This document shows, piece after piece, positions 35,260 to 43,425 of a DNA stretch of 64,000 bases (its first letter is position 1; every line of letters begins with the position of its first letter). A program made the position numbers and the translations under genes. The notes beneath the pieces are model-generated. The model had not been told where the DNA came from, did not search any database, and was given only the letters and a program-made list of their open reading frames with translations. The DNA comes from Kitasatospora cinereorecta (lineage in GTDB: Bacteria > Actinomycetota > Actinomycetes > Streptomycetales > Streptomycetaceae). The DNA lies in contig NZ_JAMZDX010000008.1 in the NCBI RefSeq assembly GCF_024172095.1, forward strand, positions 372,001 through 436,000. Direction: 5' to 3'.

Positions 35260-35994
35260 ATGAAGTACAGGATGCATATCCTGGACGATCCCTCCGAACT
35301 GTCGGAGCGGGCACAGGATCTCCTTCGCCGTACGGGCCGCCGCGAGAGGCCGGTCAGGTTCGAAGTCCCGATCGAGATGTGGCGAGTGCGTGACCGCACG
35401 GGCCGTCTCGTCCCAGCCCCCCTGGAACTCATCATCCGATGCGAGGGCTTCGAGCAGAGATTCCGCGGCCTGCGCTACCAGGTGCGACACAGCTGGACCC
35501 TGGACGGGGAGCGGTACGAGACGGGCCGCAGCTGGGAATACGACCATTTCGGCGTGAAGACAGGGGCCTGGCAGGATCCCGTGCGAGGCGGCTGGTACTT
35601 CGAGTGGCTCGGAGAACGCGTGTCGAAGCCGTGCCGGGACCTGCTTCACACCGATGGAGGTGTCGGCACCGACGTGGACGGCGGCAGTCCCTACCTCCCC
35701 GTCGCTCCCTCGGTCACGCACCTGATCGAGTCCCATGCCCTGACGGACGCCGTCTCCGTCTGGAGGCCCTGGCCTGTCGCAGGTTCCGCTGCAGTTTCGG
35801 CCGCCGAGGCTCTCGGCGGACTCGTCGAGGTGCCGGAGGCTTCCTGGGAAACCTCACGATGGCGGCTTTCGGACTCGGTCGCAGTCTTCGACAGCGAAAG
35901 CTGGGACCGGGAGAATCCGAGTCGTCGTGTGCGGATCTGGTCGCGGAACGAGGTCGGCCACCGTGAGGTCCGGAACGCCTTCGGGTCCGGGTGA
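35260..35994 (+). CDS. Unknown protein with atypical composition
   Basis: A 244-residue protein from ATG 35260 (ATG 35272 possible). Codon choice is less GC-biased than in its neighbours, suggesting later acquisition. It is rich in Trp, Arg and Glu, with beta-like segments (PVRFEVPIEMWRVRDRTG, LELIIRCEGFEQRFRGLRYQVRHSWTLDGERYETG) and a Trp-rich end (ASWETSRWRLSDSVAVFDSESWDRE). It has no signal or membrane segment. It lies between two gene remnants (nuclease and DUF6262). Family not recognised. Confidence 0.65.
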   Translation: MKYRMHILDDPSELSERAQDLLRRTGRRERPVRFEVPIEMWRVRDRTGRLVPAPLELIIRCEGFEQRFRGLRYQVRHSWTLDGERYETGRSWEYDHFGVKTGAWQDPVRGGWYFEWLGERVSKPCRDLLHTDGGVGTDVDGGSPYLPVAPSVTHLIESHALTDAVSVWRPWPVAGSAAVSAAEALGGLVEVPEASWETSRWRLSDSVAVFDSESWDRENPSRRVRIWSRNEVGHREVRNAFGSG

Positions 35995-36032
35995 GCGAGC
36001 CTCCGACTTCGCGGATACGAATACTCAACAGC

Positions 36033-36365
36033 TCAGTCAGTCTCGAACCGGGCCAGCCGTCTGCGTAGCAGGAGGTTCTCACCTTGGGCGACCCCCAGGG
36101 CCTTGCAGAGTTTCGCCACTTCGTCCTGGTGGGCCTTCGTCTCCTGGGCGAGGCGTGCGGCCAACGCTCGCACCGCGGATGAGGTGGGCGAGGAAGCTGT
36201 CGGCTCAGGAACGGTGGCGCCAAGGCCTCCGCCCTTCGCGCGGTAACGCTCCACAAGGGCGCGCAGTCCCGGGTGCCGATAGAGGAAATCGGTACTCACA
36301 CCCGCGGCACGGGCAACCGTGGTGAAGTTGATCCGCTTGCCGTTCTTGACGGCGGTGAAGACCCG
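36033..36365 (-). pseudogene. C-terminal fragment of a DUF6262/TnpC-like transposon protein
   Basis: The minus-strand text VKNGKRINFTTVARAAGVSTDFLYRHPGLRALVERYR followed by a coiled coil (RLAQETKAHQDEVAKLCKALGVAQGENLLLRRRLARFE) is the family pattern of DUF6262 proteins, which accompany the paired integrases of Tn554-like elements. The N-terminal part and start codon are absent; the match begins near 36365 at a junction with another gene fragment. No integrase remains nearby. Confidence 0.65.
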
Positions 36366-36378
36366 TTGGGGCCTGTCC

Positions 36379-36462
36379 GTGGACCAGCGCGAGGCGGACG
36401 CTCTCCACCGGCTCGCCGCCGACTGCCCGAACGAGACCCTGACCGTCACCCTCGCCCGATGA
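36379..36462 (+). pseudogene. C-terminal remnant of a gene coupled to 36459
   Basis: The 27 codons VDQREADALHRLAADCPNET... ending at TGA 36462 look coding and overlap the next ATG by four bases, as in an operon. The upstream part is cut at the DUF6262 junction, so this is the tail of a truncated gene. Confidence 0.4.
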
Positions 36463-36641
36463 CCGCGCCAGTGGACATGGGCGGCGACTGCCCGGCCACG
36501 GCCACGATCCAGCTCGGCGGCGTGCCCTGCGCGGTCGTCTGCAACCTGCCGGCCGGCCACCTGGGTGCCGGGCACGAGGACCTGGTCCTCGGTGCCTGGA
36601 TTGAGCCGCCGGCCGAGCGCCACGGCGGAGGGCGCGGCTGA
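36459..36641 (+). CDS. Small Cys-containing protein
   Basis: A 60-residue frame from ATG 36459, coupled by ATGA to the preceding remnant. It contains three Cys and two or three His (GDCPATATIQLGGVPCAVVCNLPAGHLGAGHEDL), which could bind a metal ion. Similar small Cys/His proteins follow phage-like or regulatory genes in streptomycetes. Function unknown. Confidence 0.5.
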   Translation: MTAPVDMGGDCPATATIQLGGVPCAVVCNLPAGHLGAGHEDLVLGAWIEPPAERHGGGRG

Positions 36642-37201
36642 CAGCCCGTGCCGGGTTCACCCGATCGGTGAGGGCCGTCCCGCCGCGGTGGTGCCCGTGG
36701 CGGGGCCGTGCGTCCGACGGGCCGACAGCGTGTGAGGTGGTGTTCGGGCCGGGCTGCCGAAGGCGGCCCGGCCCCGGTGCTGCACGCGGCGGATCCGGGA
36801 TCGCGGCGGCTCGGACTGCTCCTGCTCCTGCTCCTGCGCGTGCAGCGGGCCGGGGACAGGCGTCTGACCCGGCCCGCTTTCATGATCCGCGAGTGGGCGG
36901 AGGCGACCTGGGCCCGCCTCCCGGCGACCGAGTGGGCCACCTTCTGATCCGCGGCCGGAAGCCGGCCGCGGGTGCGGACCCAGTGGTGCCGCGGGCTGTC
37001 CGGGGCCGAGGCTCCTCGGAGGCCTCGGCGTCCCGCCCAGGCGAGGGCGCGAGGCCCGGATGCGAGCCGTGCGCGCCCGCCGCGGCCCGTCCTGGTGACG
37101 AAACGTCAAGAACTTCACCGCCGAGCCGAGTTGCGCTGTCCCATGACGGATCGGACTTACCGCAGTCCAATTTGGCACAGCAACTGTGGAGGGGCACGAC
37201 G
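36642..37201. other. 560-bp stretch without a clear gene
   Basis: The only protein-like text is a short tail (AFMIREWAEATWARLPATEWATF, ending at 36947), perhaps the end of a lost gene. A CTCCTG triplet run lies at about 36817-36835. The last 100 bases presumably hold the promoter of the XRE gene. Confidence 0.4.
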
Positions 37202-38635
37202 ATGGCACGCAACCCGAACCCGACGGCCGCGATCACGGCGGCCTGGCTGATCGCCCGGGCCCGGCAGAACAGCCCCGACCTGTCCCAGAGCGCGCTGGCC
37301 GAGCAGCTCGGCATCAGCCAGGCCGCCCTGAGCAAGTACGAGACCGGGCAGCGCGAGCCGTCCACCGCCGACCTGCAGCGCATCATCGGCCACACCGACT
37401 ACCGCCTGGAACTCGCCCTGCGCCACGAGCCCCGCACCCCCGGGATCGAGGAGTACCTGAACCCCGCCGCCGCGCCGCCCGCCGTCTCCAGCCCCCACCT
37501 GGCCCGGCGCCTGCCCCCGCAGCTGACCCCCCACACCGGCCGGTGGCCCGCCTCGCCCGACGACGGCCCGCGCCTGGAAGAGGCACTCCTGCGCCTGTAC
37601 GAGATCCGCGACCTCCTGCGGGACGCGCTGCGCCCCGAGGAGCGGCTGCAGCGCACCTACGAGCAGTTCCACCACGAGCGCGACCGCGACCTCATCCACC
37701 TCGTGCTCCCGATCGGCACCGGCGCCGCCCAGGCCGCGGCGGTGCTGGCCCACGCGATCGACAGCGGCACGCCCCGCCCGCCCGTCCGGCGCCCGGCCCG
37801 GTCGCCGGGCACCGACCAGCCGCGCGTGCACCGGCTGGTGTGGGCGCACATCGTCGGCTGCCTGCGCGCCGAGGAGGCCGTCTGCCGCGACCGGATCGCC
37901 CTCCTCCACCAGGCCCAGGAGGCGGCCCGCCACCGGCGCCGCGCCCACGACCGGGCCGAGGAGATCGCCCGCCTCGCCGACCGTGGCCACGCGACCGCGG
38001 TCGCCGAGACCGACCGGGCCGCCACCGACCTGGAGCAGGCCCGCCGCCGCAGCGCCGCCCTCACCCGCCACACCGGGCCCGACGACGTCGGCACGGCCGG
38101 CGAGCGCTACCTCGCCGCCGAACTCACCGAACTCGCCGACCGCGCCCGCACCCTGTTCGAACAGCTGGCCCTCGAACCCGCCTTCCGCGCCTGGCGGACG
38201 GAGCACGCCGCCACCGACCCGCTCTACGACGCCTGGCTCGACGGACCGCTGCGCACCCGGCTCGCCCCGCCCCGGCTCTACCCGGACAAGCACGCCTTCT
38301 ACCGGGACCACCGGCCGCTCGCCGACCCGTGGAGCGAGGCCCTGGACCGGCAGGAGGGCGGCGCGGCGCCGTTCGGCAGTGACGAGCGCTCCGCCGTCGA
38401 CCGGTTCGACCGGCGGTGGCAGGTGACCATCGCCGCGCCCACCACGGGCGATCCGCGGGCCTGGCCGAAGCCCGAGGCCGTGGTGGTGGCCACCCGAAAC
38501 CCGGCCGGGTGGCACGGTGAGCCGCTCACCCCCGTCTACGTGCTGGCCGACGGTGTGGATGCCGGCTGGGCGGCCGAGGCGCTCGCGGCCTCGAGGTCGA
38601 CCTCCCTCGAGGAGGCCGCCCGCAGCCTCGGCTGA
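37202..38635 (+). CDS. XRE-type HTH protein with long helical C-terminal region
   Basis: A 477-residue protein from ATG 37202 after GGAGGGG. Residues about 12-60 form an XRE/Cro HTH (LSQSALAEQLGISQAALSKYETGQREPS). The rest contains YEIRDLLRDALRPEERLQRTYEQFHHERDRD, a long Arg/Ala/Glu coiled coil (AQEAARHRRRAHDRAEEIARLADRG) and a C-terminal alpha/beta part ending LEEAARSLG. The size is unusual for a simple regulator. The long coiled region suggests a sensor or partner-binding role. A strong hairpin overlaps its stop. Confidence 0.75.
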   Translation: MARNPNPTAAITAAWLIARARQNSPDLSQSALAEQLGISQAALSKYETGQREPSTADLQRIIGHTDYRLELALRHEPRTPGIEEYLNPAAAPPAVSSPHLARRLPPQLTPHTGRWPASPDDGPRLEEALLRLYEIRDLLRDALRPEERLQRTYEQFHHERDRDLIHLVLPIGTGAAQAAAVLAHAIDSGTPRPPVRRPARSPGTDQPRVHRLVWAHIVGCLRAEEAVCRDRIALLHQAQEAARHRRRAHDRAEEIARLADRGHATAVAETDRAATDLEQARRRSAALTRHTGPDDVGTAGERYLAAELTELADRARTLFEQLALEPAFRAWRTEHAATDPLYDAWLDGPLRTRLAPPRLYPDKHAFYRDHRPLADPWSEALDRQEGGAAPFGSDERSAVDRFDRRWQVTIAAPTTGDPRAWPKPEAVVVATRNPAGWHGEPLTPVYVLADGVDAGWAAEALAASRSTSLEEAARSLG

Positions 38636-38670
38636 TCCCGCCCGGCCTGCGGGGGCGGCCGGGCGGGATC
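38634..38670 (+). terminator. Terminator of the XRE gene
   Basis: GATCCCGCCCGGCC (38634-38647, overlapping the stop codon) pairs perfectly with 38657-38670 across a nine-base loop. Confidence 0.7.
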
Positions 38671-38819
38671 GTGGCCCCACCGCCGCCGCGAGGACCCGGG
38701 GCTCCACGACACCGTGAGCCCCGGCTTGTTCCGGCCGGTCGCCGAACCGCGCGGCCGACCGGAGCCGATCGGGGGAGGCCGATGTTCGACGCGGGCCGGC
38801 CGGGGGCACAGCCTTCGGC

Positions 38820-39050
38820 ATGACGACACCCTCCACCAGGTACTCCCGCCGCCGTCGCCGCCGCGCGGCGCCAGCCGTTTCTGCTGCTCCGGCCCGGGCC
38901 CGCGCGCCGCAGCCGCCGTCGCCGGCGCGGGCGCCGGGCGGGGCGGGCGGGTGCTGCCGGACGTGGACGAGCGAGCACATCGACCCGGGCGGCACGGTCG
39001 TGTCCACCACCTGGCACGAGCCCGCCTGCCGGACCCGGAGCGGCCAGTGA
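38820..39050 (+). CDS. Small Cys/Arg-rich partner of DUF402 protein, copy 2
   Basis: A 76-residue frame from ATG 38820. It is paralogous to 17580-17816: both start MTTPSTR and share GGCCRTWxSEHxxPGG and TTWHEPxC. Its stop overlaps the GTG of the following DUF402 gene (GTGA), so the pair is translationally coupled. Conservation of the Cys/His positions in two diverged copies is the main support for it being functional. Confidence 0.65.
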   Translation: MTTPSTRYSRRRRRRAAPAVSAAPARARAPQPPSPARAPGGAGGCCRTWTSEHIDPGGTVVSTTWHEPACRTRSGQ

Positions 39051-39769
39051 CCGCGGCTTCCACCCCCGCGGCTTCCACCCCCGCCGCTTCCACCCCCGGC
39101 GATCCCGCCGTCGCGCAGGGCCCGGTGTTCACGCCCGGTGCCACGGTGGTCCGCCGCGACATCCACGCGGGCAGGGTCTGGTCCGCCCAGCCGCACCGGG
39201 CGCTCGCCGACACCGGCACCGTGCTGCACCTCGGCTACTGGCCCGGCATCACCGCCCTCGCCCCCACCACCTGGACCACCGCGCTGCGCACCGGCGACGA
39301 CACGGCACGCAAACACGGTCTGGCCGACCTCGCGGCCGATACGTGGGAGTTGGAGCCCTGGGCCTGGCGGGACACCGTCCTGCAGTCCCGCTTCGAGACG
39401 GGGGAGTGGTTCTCCCTGCACTGGTTCCGGACCCCGGCGGGGGAGCCGCTGCGCGTGTACGTGAACTTCGAGCGCCCGGCGGTCCGGACGCGGATCGGGA
39501 TCGACACCCTGGACCTGCTGGTCGACCTGGTGGCCGCACCCGACCTGTCCTCGGCGACGTGGAAGGACGTCGGCGAGTACGAGCACGGGCGCCGCCTCGG
39601 CCTCGTCACCGACGCCGACCACCACCACGTGGAGCTGGCGCGTGAGCGGGCGCTGGGCCTGCTGCAGGACCGCACGGGCCCGTTCGCCGACCCGTGGCCC
39701 GCCTGGACGCCCGACGAGACGTGGCCGACCCCGGTCCTTCCGGCCGGCGCCGACCGGGCGGTGCTGTAG
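39047..39769 (+). CDS. DUF402 family protein, copy 2
   Basis: A 240-residue protein from GTG 39047. After an Ala/Ser/Thr/Pro lead encoded by three tandem 15-base units (39053-39097) it reads FTPGATVVRRDIHAGRVW. The DUF402 core is VYVNFERPAVRTRIGIDTLDLLVDLV, WKDVGEYEHGRRLGL and ELARERALGLLQDRTGPF. It is the paralogue of 17913-18599, with the same expected phosphohydrolase-type activity on an unknown nucleotide substrate. The Arg pair after ERP differs from copy 1 (VRTR against RRRP), so the substrate pocket may differ. It is coupled to the small upstream gene. Confidence 0.85.
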   Translation: MTAASTPAASTPAASTPGDPAVAQGPVFTPGATVVRRDIHAGRVWSAQPHRALADTGTVLHLGYWPGITALAPTTWTTALRTGDDTARKHGLADLAADTWELEPWAWRDTVLQSRFETGEWFSLHWFRTPAGEPLRVYVNFERPAVRTRIGIDTLDLLVDLVAAPDLSSATWKDVGEYEHGRRLGLVTDADHHHVELARERALGLLQDRTGPFADPWPAWTPDETWPTPVLPAGADRAVL

Positions 39770-39963
39770 GCCGTCTGCGGGTTCACGACCGCGCGGTGGC
39801 CTCCGATCCGGCGGGCGGCGGCGCCCGGCCCGCCGGGCGGAGCTGCCCCACGGCGCCCTGCGGGCTCGCGGGGCGGGCGCTGCACAATCGCTGCGGGTGG
39901 CGGACCGGCGGATCGTCTCGAACGGTGAAGAGGCAGGTGCTGCCCCGGGTGGGAGGTGCTCCG

Positions 39964-40161
39964 ATGTCCGGTTCCGGACTCACGGATGAGGAAGCCGAAC
40001 TGGTGCGGGATTTCGTTGACGTTCCGCCCGGCCTCGTGGTGGACCGGACGGATGTCCAGCGCGCCCGGCTGGCCGAAGCGGCAGGTGGCGGCCGGTTCCG
40101 GAAGATCGCGCCGGGCCTGTACGAGATCGTCACGCACACCGCGGACCCGGGCGACCTGTAG
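39964..40161 (+). CDS. Small unknown protein
   Basis: A 65-residue acidic protein from ATG 39964 after GGGAGGT. The text LTDEEAELVRDFVDVPPGLVVDRTDVQRARLAEAAGGGRFRKIAPGLYEIV is well ordered (helix, then strand end), so I consider it real. No family recognised. It lies between the DUF402 gene and a convergent unknown gene. Confidence 0.6.
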   Translation: MSGSGLTDEEAELVRDFVDVPPGLVVDRTDVQRARLAEAAGGGRFRKIAPGLYEIVTHTADPGDL

Positions 40162-40277
40162 ATCGCCCGCCGCCGGGCGCTCCCGGCGGCCAGGAGATCT
40201 TGCGGCCCCCTCCCGGGAGGGAGGCTCCGGGGGTCCGGTGCCGAAGCATTTCCCGCCCAGGGCGGCCCTGCTGCGCC

Positions 40278-41072
40278 TCAGCCTCGGCGGGGCCGGCCGA
40301 GCTGGCGGGCGGCGGTGGTCCTGAACGCCTGCTGTGCCGGAACCGGCCCCGCACCGTCGCCGCTGCCGTCGCCGCCGCCGGTGAGGCGGTAGCGGCTGCG
40401 CAGATCGGCGAGCAGCGCCTCGGTCAGCTCGGCCATCTCGTACTCCTGCCAGTCCCCCTGGTGGGACCACTCCAGGACCCGGCACAGCGCCTCGAACTCG
40501 TCCCGGCCCAGCACCACGCTCCCGGGGCGGCGGTCGCCGAGCTGCGCCAGGACGTGGCGCCGGGTGCTCTTCGAGCGCTGGATCGCGAAGGTGCGGCGGA
40601 ACGACGGAACGGCGGCCTTCTCCCGGTAGGCGTCGGTGAGGCGGTCCAGGAGTGCCTGCCGGTTGTGCTCCATGCCCCGGTAGTACGGGCGTTCGGTGCT
40701 GCCGGTGTGGTGGAAGTCGAGCAGCGCGGCGGCGGCGAAGGCCGCGACGCGCTCCGGGGGTGGCTCGAGTCCGGCTCCGAGCCAGCGGTCCAGCGTGTCC
40801 CGGTCGGTCTCACCGCGGGCCGACCAGCCCGAGAGGTGGTTCCAGCACAGGCTCAGGTAAGTGCCGCCCTCGATCCCGGCGCGCCGCGCGGTACTGACCG
40901 GTGGGAAGCCGACCCAGACGGTTCCCCCGTCCTCGTCATCGGCCAGCGCGCCGGTGTCGACCTCGACGTGGGTGACGGGGATCCCGTCGTCCATCAGCAG
41001 GGCGGCGACCCGGGTCCCGTACCCGCCCAGCGGCTCGGACCACCGCCGGCACTCCTCACGTGGAATCAGCAC
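40278..41072 (-). CDS. Unknown protein, probably leaderless
   Basis: A 264-residue protein from GTG 41072; TACCGT ends six bases upstream (41084 to 41079), the leaderless arrangement. It opens VLIPREECRRWSEPLGGYGTRVAALLMDDGIPVTHVEVDTG (beta-rich) and continues with helices (LDRWLGAGLEPPPERVAAFAAAALLDF, HNRQALLDRLTDAYREKAAVPS) and the conserved end LCRVLEWSHQGDWQEYEMAELTEALLADLRSRYRL. A broken C-terminal copy lies at 32990-33175. Soluble; family not recognised. Confidence 0.7.
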   Translation of the reverse strand: MLIPREECRRWSEPLGGYGTRVAALLMDDGIPVTHVEVDTGALADDEDGGTVWVGFPPVSTARRAGIEGGTYLSLCWNHLSGWSARGETDRDTLDRWLGAGLEPPPERVAAFAAAALLDFHHTGSTERPYYRGMEHNRQALLDRLTDAYREKAAVPSFRRTFAIQRSKSTRRHVLAQLGDRRPGSVVLGRDEFEALCRVLEWSHQGDWQEYEMAELTEALLADLRSRYRLTGGGDGSGDGAGPVPAQQAFRTTAARQLGRPRRG

Positions 41073-41230
41073 CGCAGCACGGTAGCGCGGTAGCGCGGCC
41101 CCGGTCCCGGGAGCCTGTGCGGCTTGCGCCGGCCCGGCAGCGGACGGGCGGGGCCGACGGCTGCGGTGGCGGCCCGCCGCGGGGCCGGTCGCCCGGGCGG
41201 CGGCCTGGTCCGTGACCTGTGGTGCCGCGA

Positions 41231-41662
41231 CTACGGGCGGGGCCGCCGGTGCCGGCGGGTCCACCACCGGCGGGCCTGCCGCCGGCCTGTGCGGGCGGTG
41301 GTGTCCGGGGCGGGGTCGGTGACGCGTCGCCCGCCGGGGGTTCCTGCGGTCTCGGGCCCGGCTGCGGTGGCGCTGCGCCAGCCGCCCGTCCGGGTGCCGG
41401 TCAGGCCGAGCACCTGCTCCAGGCCGCTGTCGGTGACGTCGCTCCAGCCGGCTGGGGTGTGGGCGGTGAAGGGTCCGAGCGGCCGTCCGTCGGGCCCGCC
41501 CGTCCGCAGCCAGCCGAAGGCCACCGGCCCGCCCGCGCCGCGGGCCGCGAAGCCGCCGGGTGGCACGGCGACGTGGGCGACCAGGAAGAGCTCCCAGCCG
41601 CCCTCGCCGCCGTCGGCCCGGCGGCGGTAGAGCCGGCCCGGTTCGAAGAACCACTGCTCCAC
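41231..41662 (-). CDS. Unknown protein of the 'PGRLYRR' paralogue family, copy 2
   Basis: I use GTG 41662, about nine bases after AGGGGG; GTG 41668 is the alternative. The 143-residue product starts VEQWFFEPGRLYRRRADGG and shares AVPPGGFAA, PLGPFTAHTPAGWSDVTDSGL and GTRTGGWRSAT with 19519-19983. The Arg/Thr-rich tail is poorly conserved. Its position minus-strand and downstream of the DUF402 block repeats the arrangement of copy 1. Function unknown. Confidence 0.65.
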   Translation of the reverse strand: MEQWFFEPGRLYRRRADGGEGGWELFLVAHVAVPPGGFAARGAGGPVAFGWLRTGGPDGRPLGPFTAHTPAGWSDVTDSGLEQVLGLTGTRTGGWRSATAAGPETAGTPGGRRVTDPAPDTTARTGRRQARRWWTRRHRRPRP

Positions 41663-41890
41663 GGACACCCCCTGGTGTGCCTGGCACTGGCACCCAGTGT
41701 CCCCCCGCGCCGACGCCCGGGACCGGAGTCCCGCGCCCCAGCGCTGCGCTGCGCGTCGAGGCATCGGCCGACGTCCGGGCCTCATCCACCGGCATCCGAT
41801 CGAGAGCAGCCCGGAACTCGTGCTGACCCGTAGGGGAACAGCACCGAACGCCGTGGCCGCCGGCTCGTTGAACAGACGACGACAGGGGGC

Positions 41891-42382
41891 GTGGTGGAGA
41901 GCGGCAGCAAGAACGGGACCGGTCTGGAGTGGCAGGTGGCCGCCGTGACCGGGACGGCGTTGAACCGGATGGCCGCCCTGGCGGCGGCGCTGCAGGACGG
42001 GCAGTGGCAGGCCGCCAGGCGCACCGCCGCGGACCTGCGCGACGACCTCTACCGCCTGGCCGGCCTCCTGCCCTCGGACCCGGCCACCGGTCAGGAAACC
42101 GTCCCGGAAGCCGAGCACCTGGCGGCCCTGCTCACCGCAGCCGGCTACCCGCTCGCGCTGGTGCGCGCGCTGTTCGGGCAGGGCGACGTCGGCGCGTTGC
42201 GGGCCCGGGCCCGGGAGCAGGCCCGTGCGGAGCTGGGGGACTTCGCCCGGACCTCGGGCGGCCGCGATGCCCTGCTGCGCCGAGCGGCCGCCGCCGGGCT
42301 GTCGGAGAGCGAGATCGGCCGTCTGGCCGGTCTGTCGCGTACGACAGTGCGTGTCGTGCTTGGCAAGGGCATGGCGACCTGA
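41891..42382 (+). CDS. Helical protein with C-terminal HTH
   Basis: A 163-residue protein from GTG 41891 or the adjacent GTG 41894. It is helical throughout (AALAAALQDGQWQAARRTAADLRDDLYRLAGLL) and ends in a resolvase-like helix-turn-helix (AAAAGLSESEIGRLAGLSRTTVRVVLGKG). It is probably a DNA-binding regulator. It is the last gene before the left direct repeat of the 17.6-kb island. Confidence 0.7.
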   Translation: MVESGSKNGTGLEWQVAAVTGTALNRMAALAAALQDGQWQAARRTAADLRDDLYRLAGLLPSDPATGQETVPEAEHLAALLTAAGYPLALVRALFGQGDVGALRARAREQARAELGDFARTSGGRDALLRRAAAAGLSESEIGRLAGLSRTTVRVVLGKGMAT

Positions 42383-42394
42383 GCCCACGAGCCG

Positions 42395-42490
42395 TGTGTG
42401 AGCGGGTGGGGTGGTGTCAGCGGGTTGGCTGAGCTTAAAGGCTTGTTGAGCTGGGCTTCTCGTGGTCGAGGTCGTGGATCTTGGCTGTCG
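42395..42490. repeat. Left direct repeat of the 17.6-kb island
   Basis: This stretch matches 60021-60132 in the same orientation. The best part, 42423-42490 against 60065-60132 (GGTTGGCTGAGCT...CTTGGCTGTCG), has only a few mismatches; the outer part also matches apart from an 18-base insertion in the right copy. On the minus strand both encode a tail AKIHDLDHEKPSSTS followed by a stop, perhaps the end of a transposase gene. Confidence 0.65.
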
Positions 42491-42554
42491 TGGAATGACT
42501 AAGTGGCTGATATGACTTGCGGGTTGCCTCTACGTCGTCTCGTCGCCCGGCCGG

Positions 42555-42642
42555 CCTGCCCGCCTGCCCGCCTGCCCGCCTGCCCGCCTGCCCGCCTGCC
42601 CGCCTGCCCGCATGCCGGCCTGCCCGCCTGCCCGCATGCCCG
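42555..42642. repeat. Eleven tandem copies of CCTGCCCG
   Basis: An 8-bp unit repeats eleven times without spacers; copies 8 and 11 are variants (CATGCCGG, CATGCCCG). It lies between the left island repeat and the phosphoribosyltransferase gene stop, so it is non-coding. Unit number is likely to vary by slippage. Confidence 0.9.
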
Positions 42643-42681
42643 CGCGCCGAGGGCGACCGGCCGGGCCGCTGCTGTGCTCGG

Positions 42682-43425
42682 TCAGCGCCATGGGGCGCGG
42701 GCGAGGACCAGTCCCCGGACCTCCCGGGCGCCGTGCTCGCGCAGCAGACGGGAGACGGTGACCATCTGCGCTCCGGTGGTGAACACGTCGTCGACCAGGA
42801 GCACGGTGAGGCCGGTGACGGGGGAGCGGACCTCAAGTGCGGCGGCGTGTGCCTGTGCCGCGGTCCACTTCGACTGCCAGAACGCGCCGGACGCCGCCGA
42901 TGTCCCGGTGGCGGCCGTCTTGACCAGCAGGGGCTTGTCGGGATCGGCGATCGGCCACCGGCCGGTGCGGTTCGCGTCCCGGGCCGCCCGCATGATCGCC
43001 TCGACGTGCTGCGGCCGGCGATCGGGCGCGGTCGGATTCCCGATGATGACGTCGATGTCGGCGACCTCCGCGGCGTGGTTGTCGAGCCACCCCACCACCA
43101 GCCGGCCGTAGATCAACGCCCAGCCCGTCCTGCCGTCGTACTTCAACCGCGGCAGCGTCTGCTTCATCGCGCCGTCGTACATCGCCACCGCGTCGACCCT
43201 GGTGAAGTACCGCTGCTCCGGCGGCCATCCGCAGATCCGGTTCCCGCAGACCGCCCCGACCGCGGCCAGCGCCTGACTGCAGACCGGGCAGTGCGCCCGG
43301 GCGACGGGCGGCAGCGTCGCCCCGGCGCACGCCGCGCAGATCTCCGGCGCACCGGTCAGCACGTACGGGCACGCGGCGCAGCTGGGGAACCCGAGCGGCT
43401 CGGGAAGCGGCCCCGGCCCCGTCAC
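42682..43425 (-). CDS. Phosphoribosyltransferase with N-terminal zinc fingers (ShosT/ComF-like)
   Basis: A 247-residue protein from GTG 43425, coupled to the DprA-like gene by a GTGA overlap. The N-terminal 60 residues contain CxxC pairs (SCAACPYVL, EICAACAG, CPVCSQAL, CGNRICGW), a double zinc finger as in ComF proteins. The C-terminal half has the type I PRTase PRPP-binding signature VLLVDDVFTTGAQM at about residues 205-218. ComF takes part in DNA uptake, but streptomycetes are not naturally competent in the usual sense. The pairing with a DprA-like gene matches the ShosTA module, in which the PRTase is the toxin. Confidence 0.8.
   Translation of the reverse strand: MTGPGPLPEPLGFPSCAACPYVLTGAPEICAACAGATLPPVARAHCPVCSQALAAVGAVCGNRICGWPPEQRYFTRVDAVAMYDGAMKQTLPRLKYDGRTGWALIYGRLVVGWLDNHAAEVADIDVIIGNPTAPDRRPQHVEAIMRAARDANRTGRWPIADPDKPLLVKTAATGTSAASGAFWQSKWTAAQAHAAALEVRSPVTGLTVLLVDDVFTTGAQMVTVSRLLREHGAREVRGLVLARAPWR

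Noticed and set aside
37157..39628. An 823-codon minus-strand frame spanning the XRE and DUF402 genes
   Set aside because: It crosses two supported plus-strand genes and a terminator, with no protein-like text.
42555..42642. Possible CRISPR array
   Set aside because: The 8-bp units are contiguous, without spacers, and no cas genes are nearby.
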